64,000 nucleotides of DNA, taken from contig JABTTW010000001.1 of assembly GCA_015075745.1 (NCBI GenBank), positions 2,790,001 through 2,854,000 of the forward strand, read 5' to 3'. Below, piece after piece: positions 1 through 9,260 of the stretch. The DNA is from Planctomycetia bacterium. GTDB taxonomy: Bacteria; Planctomycetota; Phycisphaerae; UBA1845; UTPLA1. The translations under genes and the position numbers were made by a program. Position 1 is the first letter of the stretch; each line of letters begins with the position of its first letter. The notes under the pieces are model-generated. The model worked only from the letters and a program-made list of their open reading frames with translations. It did not search any database and was not told where the DNA came from.

Positions 1-1
1 G

Positions 2-649
2 ACGGCTGTTAGGGACCTCGCAGGGCTCCAGCACGCCGGCTCGACATCGATGAGATATGGGCCGGGTCTCATTGGAATATTTCGCGACATCATGGAGCGC
101 AAGCATACGCAGGAGTCAGGTGGGCCGGATGGAAACGCGGCGGGGCCTCAATATCTTCCAGATCCCAGGATTCTGCTCTGTCCCAGCGACACCAAGAACA
201 ACTATCCGAATAATCCACGAGACAACTATGGAATACTGACCGGGGACAACATCTGGCCGACACGCGCGATCGAAAAGTTTGCGGACCTGCCGCGGTCTTC
301 GTCTGAAGAGCGAGATTACAAAAAGTCGCACAGCAGTTACTTCTATGTCGCACTTTGGCGGAATGATGATCGCGGTGATTTCATCCTGATGGCCGATCAA
401 TCGAACCGAAATGACACGGGCCCGTTATCGTGGCAGGGACTCGATGCCGAAGACAATCATGGAACACGGGGAATGCAGGTTCTGCTTCTCGATTCCCATG
501 TCGAATGGACTCCATTACGCAGTGGAGAGTACACCGATGTTCAGTTTGCTTCCCGGCGATATTGGGGCCTGGTTAATAGTGCAAGGCCTCGCTATTCCGC
601 ACCGGACCCGGGCATTACGCGAAGTTCCGAGGTTCAGACGATTGAATAG
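2..649 (+). CDS. DUF1559-type pseudopilin-like protein, C-terminal part (5' end outside window)
   Basis: The reading frame is open to the left window edge, so this is the C-terminal part of a longer protein; the first internal ATG is at 50. Near the end is NHGTRGMQVLLLDSHVEW, a variant of the H-X9-DG motif that closes planctomycete DUF1559 proteins (prepilin-like, with an N-terminal cleavage/methylation helix). That helix would lie upstream of the window. Family members are numerous in planctomycetes and their function is poorly known; they are thought to be pseudopilin-like surface or secretion components. A 7-bp stem (691-697 with 708-714) follows the stop but has no T-run. Confidence 0.7.
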   Translation, partial: TAVRDLAGLQHAGSTSMRYGPGLIGIFRDIMERKHTQESGGPDGNAAGPQYLPDPRILLCPSDTKNNYPNNPRDNYGILTGDNIWPTRAIEKFADLPRSSSEERDYKKSHSSYFYVALWRNDDRGDFILMADQSNRNDTGPLSWQGLDAEDNHGTRGMQVLLLDSHVEWTPLRSGEYTDVQFASRRYWGLVNSARPRYSAPDPGITRSSEVQTIE

Positions 650-1031
650 CGGACGCAAGGCTTGTCCGAGATAGATAAACGATTTAGCAGGGTGCGGACT
701 TGGTGGGCCGCACCACGAACCTTTACAATGGACGGGTGAAGACAACTCGATCGGATCGCGGCCGTCGCTCTTGCGATGTGTCGTGTCAAAGTCGCAAATG
801 CCCTCGCATCGGCCGACCGACTTCAGGATCGAGAACTCAGCCCGGGGGAACTGTTAGGCGAGACTTCTTGCTCGCCGGCCCAGGACATTAAGTCGTCGAC
901 AATCCTCCGAAGGCGCACACTCGCTGGTCGGGTGTGCATTCAACGGTCGAGTCCTCGACATATTGAGTTGAGCAGGTAATCGAAGCGTTAATTGGCAGGC
1001 CCTGCGGGGTTTGCGATGCTGGAGGTGGATT
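650..1031. other. Intergenic region, weak promoter candidate
   Basis: No convincing gene is seen. A possible -10 box TACAAT lies at 724-729 with a poor -35 (TTGGTG, 700-705, spacer 18) and could serve the exoprotein gene starting at 1032. The rest has no recognisable feature. Confidence 0.35.
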
Positions 1032-4000
1032 GTGGCATCGAAGAAGTTGCATGGCGTCGTTGTCGGTTTTGTCATTACAGCGTTAGTCGGGTTCGGCTTT
1101 GTTGCGGCCGATGTCGCCTTTGCGGGCGATTGCAGCGGCCTGCCTCCGATCACCGGAGCTGACCTGACCCAGAACTCAGTTTACCCCCCAACGCCTAACG
1201 CCCTGCAGAACAACCCCACGGGTTTCGGCGATTCGCGCCCCGACTCGCTGGGCGGAAATGAGTTGAACCAGCTCTACCTGGCCAACAACTCGGCGAATCT
1301 GTACGTCGGCGTGACAGGCAATCTGCGAGGCGACGACACCAATCAGAATACGATTCTGATCTTCATCGACACCGACAACATGGGCGGCCCGACGGCGCTG
1401 GAAACGTCGGGCATCGTGGGATCGAACGCCCTGCGGAACCTGGACCTCGACAACATGACGCCCGGCGTGAAGCTCGATTTCGATCCTGAGTATTGCATCG
1501 CCATCTGGAACGATCAGAACGTCTATACGGCGCTGCGTCACAATCTGCAGAATCCGTCCGACGTGGGCGTGACGATCGCGAGCATCGGCGGAACCTTCGC
1601 GTTCACCAATGACAACACGATGGGCGTGACGGAGGATCTGGGACTCGACCCGCAGACAGCTCAGGCGGCCACTGCAGTGAATGGATTTGAAGTTCGCCTT
1701 CCGCTCGCTCAGCTTGGTCCGCTGGCGAATAATGCGACCATCAATGTTCAGGTCCTGCTCGCGAGCGGCGGCGGATTCATGAGTAACCAGAGCCTCCCGC
1801 CGCTTGGCCAGCCGAACGGCGGCGTCGCCAACGTCGGCATCCACAATCCGGCCGGCGATCCGCCGAACGATGTGGACTTCACCAACGAAGCGCGGTTCCC
1901 CGGCACCCAGAATACTTCCTACACGCTGAATCCGTCGGGTCTGGCCCCGACCGGTTCGATCAATGGGCAGAATATTCCGACGCGCTACGGCACGAACGGC
2001 ATGCTCAAGGCCACGCAGAACAACCACACCGGCTTCGGCAATGCCACGCCGTTTGCACCGCCGACCGAAGGCAGCGAGCTCGATCAATTGTTCGTCAAGG
2101 CGGACTTCACCAAGCTCTATGTCGGCATCACCGGAAACGTCCCGGCCTTCGGCGACAACCGCAACACCGTCATGTTGTTTCTCGACGTTCCCGACAACTT
2201 CCTTCCGGGCGTCAACGACCTGGCAGGCGTGAACACCTTTGTCGGCGGCCCCGGCGGCCTGCAAATGATGGGCCAGGGCGGCAACGGCGGGTTTACCTTT
2301 GATCCCGGCTTTTCGCCTGAGTGGGTCATCATGTATTGGCGGCAGGACAACGCCCATCAGGGCCGCATTCAGGACCTGCGCAACGACGAATTCCTCCCGC
2401 TCAACTTCTCGATTACGCCCGCCCAGCATACCGGCGGCAGCGCCAGTTACATGGCTGCCAATCTCAGCAACGTGCTCGGCGTCAACAACATCGCCGGTGA
2501 CGATCCTATTCGTCAGACCGGTCTCGCCGATGGAACGCTTCCCGACCCGGACGCGCCGCCGACCACCGGCGTACAGTTCTCGCTCCTGTGGGACGACCTC
2601 GGTGTGGATTTCGGCGGTGGCAGCGCCAACGTGAAAATGATGGCCTGCGTCGTTAATGGAACGGGTTTCATCAGCAATCAGTTCCTCCCGCCGCTGAACC
2701 CGACGGTTCTCACGCCGATGAATGCGAACGCGTCGTTCTCCGACGCGCCGCTTCCGCTGGCGATCCCGGACAACACCGGAACTCCCGCCACCGACACGAG
2801 AACCGTCGATATGTCCGGCGCCGGGATTGATCGCGTGACGGACGTCAACGTGACGGTCAGCATCTCCCACCCCGATATTAGCCAGCTCAGCGTTGCGCTG
2901 CGGCACGTGGGCAGCGGTCGCCAGGTTCAGCTCAAGCAGCCTGGCTCCGGTATGGGGGCAAACCTCAATGTGACCTACGACTCTGACGGCGGCATGGGCA
3001 CGGTCCAACCGGCCGAATCGCTGCTTACGTTTAACGGCGTGGATCCGAACGACGACTGGCAGCTTATCGTCAGTGACGGCATCTCGGGCCAGACTGGATC
3101 GATCAACTCCTGGGGCATCGCCGTCACCGAGTACACCGGCGGCAACGTCGATAATCTGGGCTTGTATGACGCCATTGACAACGACATCGATCTGGGCGCC
3201 GAGGAGCCGGGTGTCCGGTTCGGTGGCAACCAGTACCTCGACTTGACTGTGACGCCGACCGGCGCGCCTTCAGGATTCACCGGCAGCAATATCCCCGCTT
3301 CGTTCGGGGCGATGCCGTTGGTGACACAGAACAACTACACCGGCTTCGGCAATGCGGTTCCCGGTGTGCTCGGCAACGTGCCCGGCTCGGAGTTGGACCA
3401 GATTCGCATCAAGAATACGTCCGACCGCCTGCAGGTCGCCGTGACCGGCAATCTGGAGGGCAATGGCAACGTATATGTGTTGCTGCTTGACACCGATCAG
3501 GCCGGCGGAGGCTTCAGCACGATCCCCGTGCTCTCGACGCCGCCGCCCGTGATGAACGGGATAGACGGTTTGACGCTGGACAGCGGCTTTACGCCGAACT
3601 ACGCGCTGGTCGTCGGTCGCGACCCCACGGCGGGCGTGCCGGTCGATGACTTCAACGTGTTCCTGAAGAACATCAACACCAACGTCTCTCGTACGATCGG
3701 TCGCTTGATCCGCAATTCCGCCGACGGGACGCTGCAGGACGCCATCCCGAACCAGAACGGCAGCGAGTTGGATGCGCTCTTCATCCAGAACGACGCCTCG
3801 AAGTTGTACGTCGGCATTACCGGCAACCTGGAGGCCAACGGCAACACGTGGGTCATCCTGTTGCAGACGACGGCGATGGGCTCCGGGACGAACATCCTCG
3901 AGTCGACCGACGTCACTGCCTGGCCCAAGCCGCTGCGCGGTATGAGGGCGGATCGAATGGATATCGGTTTCCATCCGGACTTCGCCATTGTCATGCAGCG

Positions 4001-5192
4001 AAGCGGCGGCAACTACTCAGCACAGTTGGTCGACCTGCTCGACCTTCCGCCGGGGGTGACCGTCACGAACCTGACCTTTAGTTCCACTTATCCGCCGGGC
4101 GCCAATGCCTTCATCGGAGACAACACCAATCCCTTCGGCGTGAGCGACGCCGTGGCGGATGACACAGCGCCGGGCGTGGGGATGGGCATGACTGTTCAGC
4201 AAGAGAACGCGTTGACCGCGCTCCGCGGCGTGCAGTTCTCGATCGCCCGCAGTTCGCTGATGCATGACATGGGTTCGCCGCCGGCCGATGGCGCGGAGAT
4301 CAAGATCAGCGCTCTGTTGGTTAACAACGGCGGCGGTGGTGCGGTGCCGAGCACCTACTACAGCAACCAGTTCCTGCCGCCTATTGACGGTGGAACGTTT
4401 GCCAACCTGACCGAGCCGCCTCCTCCGGGACGGCCGACGGAATTTATCGACCTCTCGAATGAGATGATCGCGCCGGGTTCGCAGTTCTACTCCTATACGC
4501 TCGCGACTTCGGGCGCCTATGCCGTGCCGACGACCTTCAACGGTCAGGGCATCCCGGCGGCAATGGGATCGCCGAAGTCGATACAGGAGAACTACACCCA
4601 GTTCGGCAATGCCGTCCTGGTCAATGCCGGCAATGCCAACTGCATGCAGGTGGCGATGAACAACGACAACACCGACGGCGTCACCGGGAACAGCGCCACG
4701 ATGCCGGAGACGGCGACGACCGGCATGGAGTTCGACATTCCGTTTGCTGACATCGGGCTGACACCGCTCGATCCGGAAACGGGACCGTTCGTTGAGGTCA
4801 AGGTGATGGTCGCCCTGACCGGCAGCGGTGGATTCTTCTCGAACCAGATTCTCCCGCCGCTCAACAGAAGCCCGGCGGCGCCCAACCTGGGTAACATCGT
4901 GGCCATGAACCCGATCCCCACCGTTTCCTGGCTCGGTAATCTGTCCGACGAGGCCGTGGCGCCAGGCGTCCAATACCTGAGCTACTCGCTGCTTCCGTTC
5001 TGCGGTGAAGACCCGGCCGACATCAACGGCGACGGCATGTTTACGACGGCGGACATTGACGCCTTCGTGGGGGTGCTGCTGGGAACGGTGACCGATCCGT
5101 GCCCGGTGCAGAAGGCCAACGTGAATAACAACGCATCTACCAACGGCCTGGACGTCCAGGCGTTTATAAACGTGATTCCGTTCATCCCCTGA
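1032..5192 (+). CDS. Giant secreted repeat protein with P-domain and dockerin-like C-terminus
   Basis: About 1386 residues. I place the start at GTG 1032 because GGAGG (1021-1025) sits 6 bases upstream and the protein then begins with a clean signal peptide (MASKKLHGVVVGF..., cleavage near AFAGD); an ATG at 1011 is the alternative. The body is a series of large repeats, each with a GSELDQL-like segment followed by LYVGITGNL and an LFLDT-like strand, recurring around 1256, 2071, 3388 and 3760. Between repeats 2 and 3 (about residues 575-700) is a proprotein-convertase P-domain-like beta sandwich (HPDISQLSVALRHVGSG, then NDDWQLIVSDG). A fifth repeat near 4580-4860 is shortened. The C-terminus has two Asp-rich Ca-binding loops (DINGDGMFTTADID; NNNASTNGLDVQAF), dockerin-like. 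The function is unknown; an extracellular or surface role is inferred. Confidence 0.85.
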   Translation: MASKKLHGVVVGFVITALVGFGFVAADVAFAGDCSGLPPITGADLTQNSVYPPTPNALQNNPTGFGDSRPDSLGGNELNQLYLANNSANLYVGVTGNLRGDDTNQNTILIFIDTDNMGGPTALETSGIVGSNALRNLDLDNMTPGVKLDFDPEYCIAIWNDQNVYTALRHNLQNPSDVGVTIASIGGTFAFTNDNTMGVTEDLGLDPQTAQAATAVNGFEVRLPLAQLGPLANNATINVQVLLASGGGFMSNQSLPPLGQPNGGVANVGIHNPAGDPPNDVDFTNEARFPGTQNTSYTLNPSGLAPTGSINGQNIPTRYGTNGMLKATQNNHTGFGNATPFAPPTEGSELDQLFVKADFTKLYVGITGNVPAFGDNRNTVMLFLDVPDNFLPGVNDLAGVNTFVGGPGGLQMMGQGGNGGFTFDPGFSPEWVIMYWRQDNAHQGRIQDLRNDEFLPLNFSITPAQHTGGSASYMAANLSNVLGVNNIAGDDPIRQTGLADGTLPDPDAPPTTGVQFSLLWDDLGVDFGGGSANVKMMACVVNGTGFISNQFLPPLNPTVLTPMNANASFSDAPLPLAIPDNTGTPATDTRTVDMSGAGIDRVTDVNVTVSISHPDISQLSVALRHVGSGRQVQLKQPGSGMGANLNVTYDSDGGMGTVQPAESLLTFNGVDPNDDWQLIVSDGISGQTGSINSWGIAVTEYTGGNVDNLGLYDAIDNDIDLGAEEPGVRFGGNQYLDLTVTPTGAPSGFTGSNIPASFGAMPLVTQNNYTGFGNAVPGVLGNVPGSELDQIRIKNTSDRLQVAVTGNLEGNGNVYVLLLDTDQAGGGFSTIPVLSTPPPVMNGIDGLTLDSGFTPNYALVVGRDPTAGVPVDDFNVFLKNINTNVSRTIGRLIRNSADGTLQDAIPNQNGSELDALFIQNDASKLYVGITGNLEANGNTWVILLQTTAMGSGTNILESTDVTAWPKPLRGMRADRMDIGFHPDFAIVMQRSGGNYSAQLVDLLDLPPGVTVTNLTFSSTYPPGANAFIGDNTNPFGVSDAVADDTAPGVGMGMTVQQENALTALRGVQFSIARSSLMHDMGSPPADGAEIKISALLVNNGGGGAVPSTYYSNQFLPPIDGGTFANLTEPPPPGRPTEFIDLSNEMIAPGSQFYSYTLATSGAYAVPTTFNGQGIPAAMGSPKSIQENYTQFGNAVLVNAGNANCMQVAMNNDNTDGVTGNSATMPETATTGMEFDIPFADIGLTPLDPETGPFVEVKVMVALTGSGGFFSNQILPPLNRSPAAPNLGNIVAMNPIPTVSWLGNLSDEAVAPGVQYLSYSLLPFCGEDPADINGDGMFTTADIDAFVGVLLGTVTDPCPVQKANVNNNASTNGLDVQAFINVIPFIP

Positions 5193-5223
5193 TGGACGGC
5201 CTCAATTGAATGAAGTGAACTCT

Positions 5224-5260
5224 CGCGCCGCCGCTCATTATCCGGGCGGCGGCGCGGTTT
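5224..5260 (+). terminator. Terminator-like hairpin after the giant exoprotein gene
   Basis: An 11-bp perfect GC stem (5224-5234 with 5246-5256) is followed by a short GTTTCATT run. It lies 32 bases after the stop codon. Confidence 0.55.
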
Positions 5261-5343
5261 CATTATTGCGGACTCGGGTCGACGAGGCCGGAATCCGAGG
5301 CGTAGAATAGGTTGGTTCGATTCGATGAGAATCCCCGTCCCGA

Positions 5344-8124
5344 ATGGGTGGCATGATGATTCATAAATCAAGAGTTTGGCTGGTCCTGGGAGTCGCTCTC
5401 GCCGCAGGGTCAGCGCGTGCGGAAGACACCGTCATGCTTCAATACTTCGAAGCCCAGTGGGACGTCATTCGCTACCGAATGCCCGACGTGTTTATGGCCG
5501 GCTATGACTCGACCTGGCTTCCGCCTCCCCAGCGCGGCGGCGGACCGACGAACACCACCAGCGTCGGCTACGACCTCTTCGATCGGTTTGATCTCGGCAG
5601 CGACGCAACGCCTACGCGCTATGGCAGCGAATCGGACTTCCGCCTCATGATTCAGGAATTCCACAAGGCAAACGCCCGCGTGTTTGTCGATTGGATCATG
5701 AATCACAACGCCTTTTCTGATCGAAACACGGTCAACTTCGAGTTGCAGGGCGGATACCCCGGATTCGTCCTGAGCACCGGCGGTGATCCGGACGGCGACT
5801 TCAATCCCTACGCCGCCGGCTGCCAGCAATCCACTTCGCCCTGTTGCAGTTTCTCATTGGCGAACCCGGTATGCGGGGCCTGCTGCTACCACCTTTATGA
5901 CGGGCGTCTGCTGGGCTTGATCGACATCGCACAGGGAAAGAATCACCAGTTCATCCGCCATCCGGTAATGGCCGGCGATCCGATGAACATCCCCGCCGGC
6001 ACGCAGCGAAACCTTCCGAATGCGGCGAATCGTCGCTTCTATCCGGACACCGGCCTGCCCGCGATGATGCCGCTGAACCCCGGCACGCCGCGCAATCCCA
6101 GTCCGCCGCAGTACACCTTTTATCCCTACGACCCGGCGAATCCCGACAGCGGCGACGCCGTCGTGGAGAGCGCGACGACACTGTTGCTGCGTTCTTCAAG
6201 GTACTACCTGGAAGTGCTGGGAGTGGATGGCTTTCGACTGGATGCGGCGAAGCACGTCCCGACCTGGTTCTGGGATAACCTCTGGGATGCGGCGGTCTTC
6301 GAGGACTACGTCGGTTTCGACGGCGTGCGCCGAACGCCTTATTCGTTCGTCGAGGCCGTCGAGAGCAACTCAAACACTGCCGAGTGGGTGCGCAAGCCCG
6401 GCGAGCCCGGCTCGGGATGGCCTTCAACCGGCTGGGAATTCGGCAATCGCGACGCGCTTGATCTCAACGAAGCAGGCGCGCTGCGCGACCTCGTCTCCAA
6501 CGACGGCACCGGTTCCTGGGACAACATCATCGGAAGCTCCGTCGATAACGTCGACGGTTTCAACAACGGGACCATCGGCGTCCACCACGTCAACAGCCAC
6601 GACAACACGATCGGCGACGACGAGAACGACTCGGTCGCCTTTGCTTACTCGCTCATGCGAACCGGTCCCACCATCGTCTATCACAATGCGCTGCAGTTCG
6701 GGGCCAACGTGGACAATTTCCCCCGGGCCAACGGCCGCGACGACGCACTCGGCCTAGGCTCGAACATCATCACCACCCTCGTGAAGATTCGTAATCAGTA
6801 CGCCCGCGGCTGGTTCTTCCCCGTATCCAGCGGCAACAGCGACGTCCTGGTCTTCACCCGCCGCACGCCGAACAGCGTGGATAACGTTCTGATCGGTGTG
6901 AACGATTTGGAGACCAACGGGTTCACCTCTCGTACCGTGACGACGACGTTTCCAGTCGGCACGCGGCTCCACGAGCTGACCGGCAACGCCGCCAGCGCTT
7001 TGGTTGATCCCAACAACAACATCCCAGAGGTCATCACCGTCGGGGCCGCCGGCAGCGTGACCGTCAACGTGCCGCGAAATCGCAACGCCAACGGCGTCTT
7101 TCACGGCCTCGGATATGTCATTTACGGTCCCGCCGTTCCGACCGGCACCCTCTCCATCGCCAACGCGACGACCACGATCGCACCGCCGGATGTCGGCTCG
7201 ACGCCCGATCACCTTCAGCGGATCAACCCCGTGACCATGGTGACGTCGCCGACCTTCGACATCCTGCTGCAGACGGTTCAGACGGATCTCCTCGACCCGG
7301 ATACCGACGACTTTGCCGTCTTCAGGATTGATTCCGGTTTCAAGGACTACAACGGCAACGGTTCGACCTATATGGGGAACCCGTCCTCCGACTTCAACGC
7401 GGGCAACTCCACCTCCGACAGCCCCAGTTACGGATTTGAGAATTTCCTTACGGAGAATTCCCCGCTGTTCGGCGGCGGCAGCGGGACCTATCGACAGACG
7501 ATCGACGCGGCCGCGCTCGGCGAGGGGTATCACTACATCACGGTGCGAGCCTATCGGCACCGCCCGGTCGGCGACCCGCTCTTCGGCGAATTTCGCATCG
7601 TCATCTTCGTCGATCTCGATGATCCTGATTTCAACCTTCTTAATCCGACGACGACCTGCAACAACGACGTGACGACTCTTCCCGTGACTTTTACGGTCAA
7701 GGGGGTGGATGCGACGCTCGAAAAGGTTTACATCTTCTTCGACCTGCCCGCCTCGACGAACTTCATCGGACTTGCGACCGGCACGGCAAACCTGGCGGCG
7801 CAGTACCTGGACACCTTCACACGAACGCGCAGCTCCTACGTCAGCGGCAATCATCGCGTGGACATCGTCGGATTTGAGACGCTGCCCAACGGAACCAACA
7901 AAGTGCGCTACAAGGCCTACACCGGAATTCAGGCGACCACCGGCGCGGGCATCGGAGCCGGGGACGTAAACGCCGATGCCGTGAAGGACGCCAAAGACAT
8001 TCAGGGATTCGTCTGGACCCTGACCGGTTTCAATCCAAACTACAGCCCGACGGCGGATATGAACTGCGACGGCCTCAACGACGTGGCGGATATTCCGGAT
8101 TTTGTTGACGGCTTGTTGCAATAG
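5344..8124 (+). CDS. Secreted GH13 alpha-amylase-family protein with dockerin-like C-terminus
   Basis: 926 residues with an N-terminal signal peptide (VWLVLGVALAAGSARA). The four GH13 signature regions are present: VDWIMNHN near residue 114, GVDGFRLDAAKH near 293 with the nucleophile Asp, FVEAVES near 335 with a candidate acid/base Glu, and HVNSHDN near 416 with the third carboxylate. An insert around residues 160-185 is Cys-rich. A long C-terminal part (from about residue 600) looks like beta-sandwich domains and ends in paired Asp loops (GDVNADAVKDAKDIQGF; DMNCDGLNDVADIPDF), the same tag seen on neighbouring exoproteins. An extracellular alpha-glucan hydrolase is the natural inference; the exact substrate cannot be read. 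Starts at 5344, 5353 and 5356 are all possible. Confidence 0.88.
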   Translation: MGGMMIHKSRVWLVLGVALAAGSARAEDTVMLQYFEAQWDVIRYRMPDVFMAGYDSTWLPPPQRGGGPTNTTSVGYDLFDRFDLGSDATPTRYGSESDFRLMIQEFHKANARVFVDWIMNHNAFSDRNTVNFELQGGYPGFVLSTGGDPDGDFNPYAAGCQQSTSPCCSFSLANPVCGACCYHLYDGRLLGLIDIAQGKNHQFIRHPVMAGDPMNIPAGTQRNLPNAANRRFYPDTGLPAMMPLNPGTPRNPSPPQYTFYPYDPANPDSGDAVVESATTLLLRSSRYYLEVLGVDGFRLDAAKHVPTWFWDNLWDAAVFEDYVGFDGVRRTPYSFVEAVESNSNTAEWVRKPGEPGSGWPSTGWEFGNRDALDLNEAGALRDLVSNDGTGSWDNIIGSSVDNVDGFNNGTIGVHHVNSHDNTIGDDENDSVAFAYSLMRTGPTIVYHNALQFGANVDNFPRANGRDDALGLGSNIITTLVKIRNQYARGWFFPVSSGNSDVLVFTRRTPNSVDNVLIGVNDLETNGFTSRTVTTTFPVGTRLHELTGNAASALVDPNNNIPEVITVGAAGSVTVNVPRNRNANGVFHGLGYVIYGPAVPTGTLSIANATTTIAPPDVGSTPDHLQRINPVTMVTSPTFDILLQTVQTDLLDPDTDDFAVFRIDSGFKDYNGNGSTYMGNPSSDFNAGNSTSDSPSYGFENFLTENSPLFGGGSGTYRQTIDAAALGEGYHYITVRAYRHRPVGDPLFGEFRIVIFVDLDDPDFNLLNPTTTCNNDVTTLPVTFTVKGVDATLEKVYIFFDLPASTNFIGLATGTANLAAQYLDTFTRTRSSYVSGNHRVDIVGFETLPNGTNKVRYKAYTGIQATTGAGIGAGDVNADAVKDAKDIQGFVWTLTGFNPNYSPTADMNCDGLNDVADIPDFVDGLLQ

Positions 8125-8290
8125 GCGCTGGGTCTTCTCGGCATTTCGGACCTGTGAATTCGTCCGGCTTGGGGGTTTTGGCCCCGCCCTGGCCTGACTG
8201 TTGGGCAGGGTAGGTAAGATGGGTAGTGCGTACCCTTTGCACGGCCGGGCTGGCGATGCGGTTTACCTTATGGACGGGACCGCCAAAACA

Positions 8291-8320
8291 TTGACTTTAA
8301 GAGCCGAATTGTGGTAAATT
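8291..8320 (+). promoter_or_regulatory. Sigma-70-like promoter for the PEP-CTERM gene
   Basis: TTGACT at 8291-8296, an 18-base spacer, and TAAATT at 8315-8320. It lies about 100 bases before the ATG at 8418, in a locally AT-richer stretch. Confidence 0.5.
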
Positions 8321-8417
8321 GTTTTTCCAGAGGCGAAAATGGTTGTTTTCCGCCTCGACCAAAAGTGTTGAATTTGCTTATCCCGGATTGGGAAGAGAAG
8401 AAACAGGAGTAAGGAAA

Positions 8418-9095
8418 ATGAAGAAGTTGTTGGCAGCATGCGTATTGTTGGCAATGGCTGTACCTGCCCAGGCCACCATTTACAACGACTCTGTGAATGA
8501 TGTGTTCACCGGCGCCGGTGGCGGCATCCTCGACATCGTGTCGGTCGAAGTGACCAATGACGCGACTGACATCTCGTTCAAGTTCACGCTCGCCGGTGAC
8601 GTCGACGCCACGGACTGGGGCAAGTACATGGTCGCGATTGACAGCGTGGTCGGCGGCGACTCTGCCGGCAACGCCTGGGGACGGCCGATCTCCATGAGCG
8701 CCGGAATGGACTCGTGGCTCGGCGGTTGGGCCGACAGCGGCAACGGCATGGAGCTGTACAACTGGGCCGGAGGCTGGCCATTCCCGCCGAATGAGGCCAC
8801 ATACAACGGCTCGACGACTATCAGCGTCAGCAAGAGCGGCAGCATGTTCACCATGACGACGTCCCTCGCCAATCTGGGCCTCAGCATTGGTAATTCATTC
8901 CTCTTCGACGCCTTCACCAGCGGCGGCGGCGGCGGTGACGGCGCGGTCGATTCGCTCGGCAATCCGAATCAGAACATTGGCGACTGGGGCGATTTCTCGG
9001 ATGCGACGCCCCTGAAGTATATTGTCGTCCCCGAGCCGGCCACTCTGGCCATTCTCGGTCTGGCCGGTCTGGCGCTGATTCGACGCCGACGCTAA
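8418..9095 (+). CDS. PEP-CTERM sorting-domain protein
   Basis: 225 residues from ATG 8418, which follows AGGAGTAAGGA and begins a typical signal peptide (MKKLLAACVLLAMAVPAQA). The C-terminus VVPEPATLAILGLAGLALIRRRR has the three PEP-CTERM parts: the VPEP motif, a hydrophobic helix and a basic tail. In known systems this tag is cut and handled by an exosortase, leading to export to the surface or extracellular matrix. No exosortase is in this window. The middle, rich in Gly, Ser and Asp and predicted beta, contains WLGGWADSGNG-like stretches and is not a recognised enzyme. Promoter and terminator candidates on both sides suggest a monocistronic unit. Confidence 0.9.
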   Translation: MKKLLAACVLLAMAVPAQATIYNDSVNDVFTGAGGGILDIVSVEVTNDATDISFKFTLAGDVDATDWGKYMVAIDSVVGGDSAGNAWGRPISMSAGMDSWLGGWADSGNGMELYNWAGGWPFPPNEATYNGSTTISVSKSGSMFTMTTSLANLGLSIGNSFLFDAFTSGGGGGDGAVDSLGNPNQNIGDWGDFSDATPLKYIVVPEPATLAILGLAGLALIRRRR

Positions 9096-9122
9096 GACGA
9101 CAGTTTCAACGACGATGACTTC

Positions 9123-9167
9123 GCGGCCCGCGGCTTTCTAACGGAAGTCGCGGGCCGCTTTCTTTTT
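9123..9167 (+). terminator. Rho-independent terminator after the PEP-CTERM gene
   Basis: A perfect 10-bp GC stem (9123-9132 with 9149-9158) is followed by TTTCTTTTT. It lies 27 bases past the stop. Confidence 0.75.
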
Positions 9168-9260
9168 GGGATTTGCAGTTCTGGCGAAACACCGCCGGTC
9201 GGATATATGCTCGCTGTCTTGAACGAGCCGCTCGAGCAGGTTGGATCGCGGAATAACACC

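Noticed and set aside
1176..3008. Long open frame (610 codons) on the minus strand
   Set aside because: It is antisense to the giant exoprotein gene, is rich in Arg, Val and His with no motif, and has no ribosome site. It results from GC-biased codon use.
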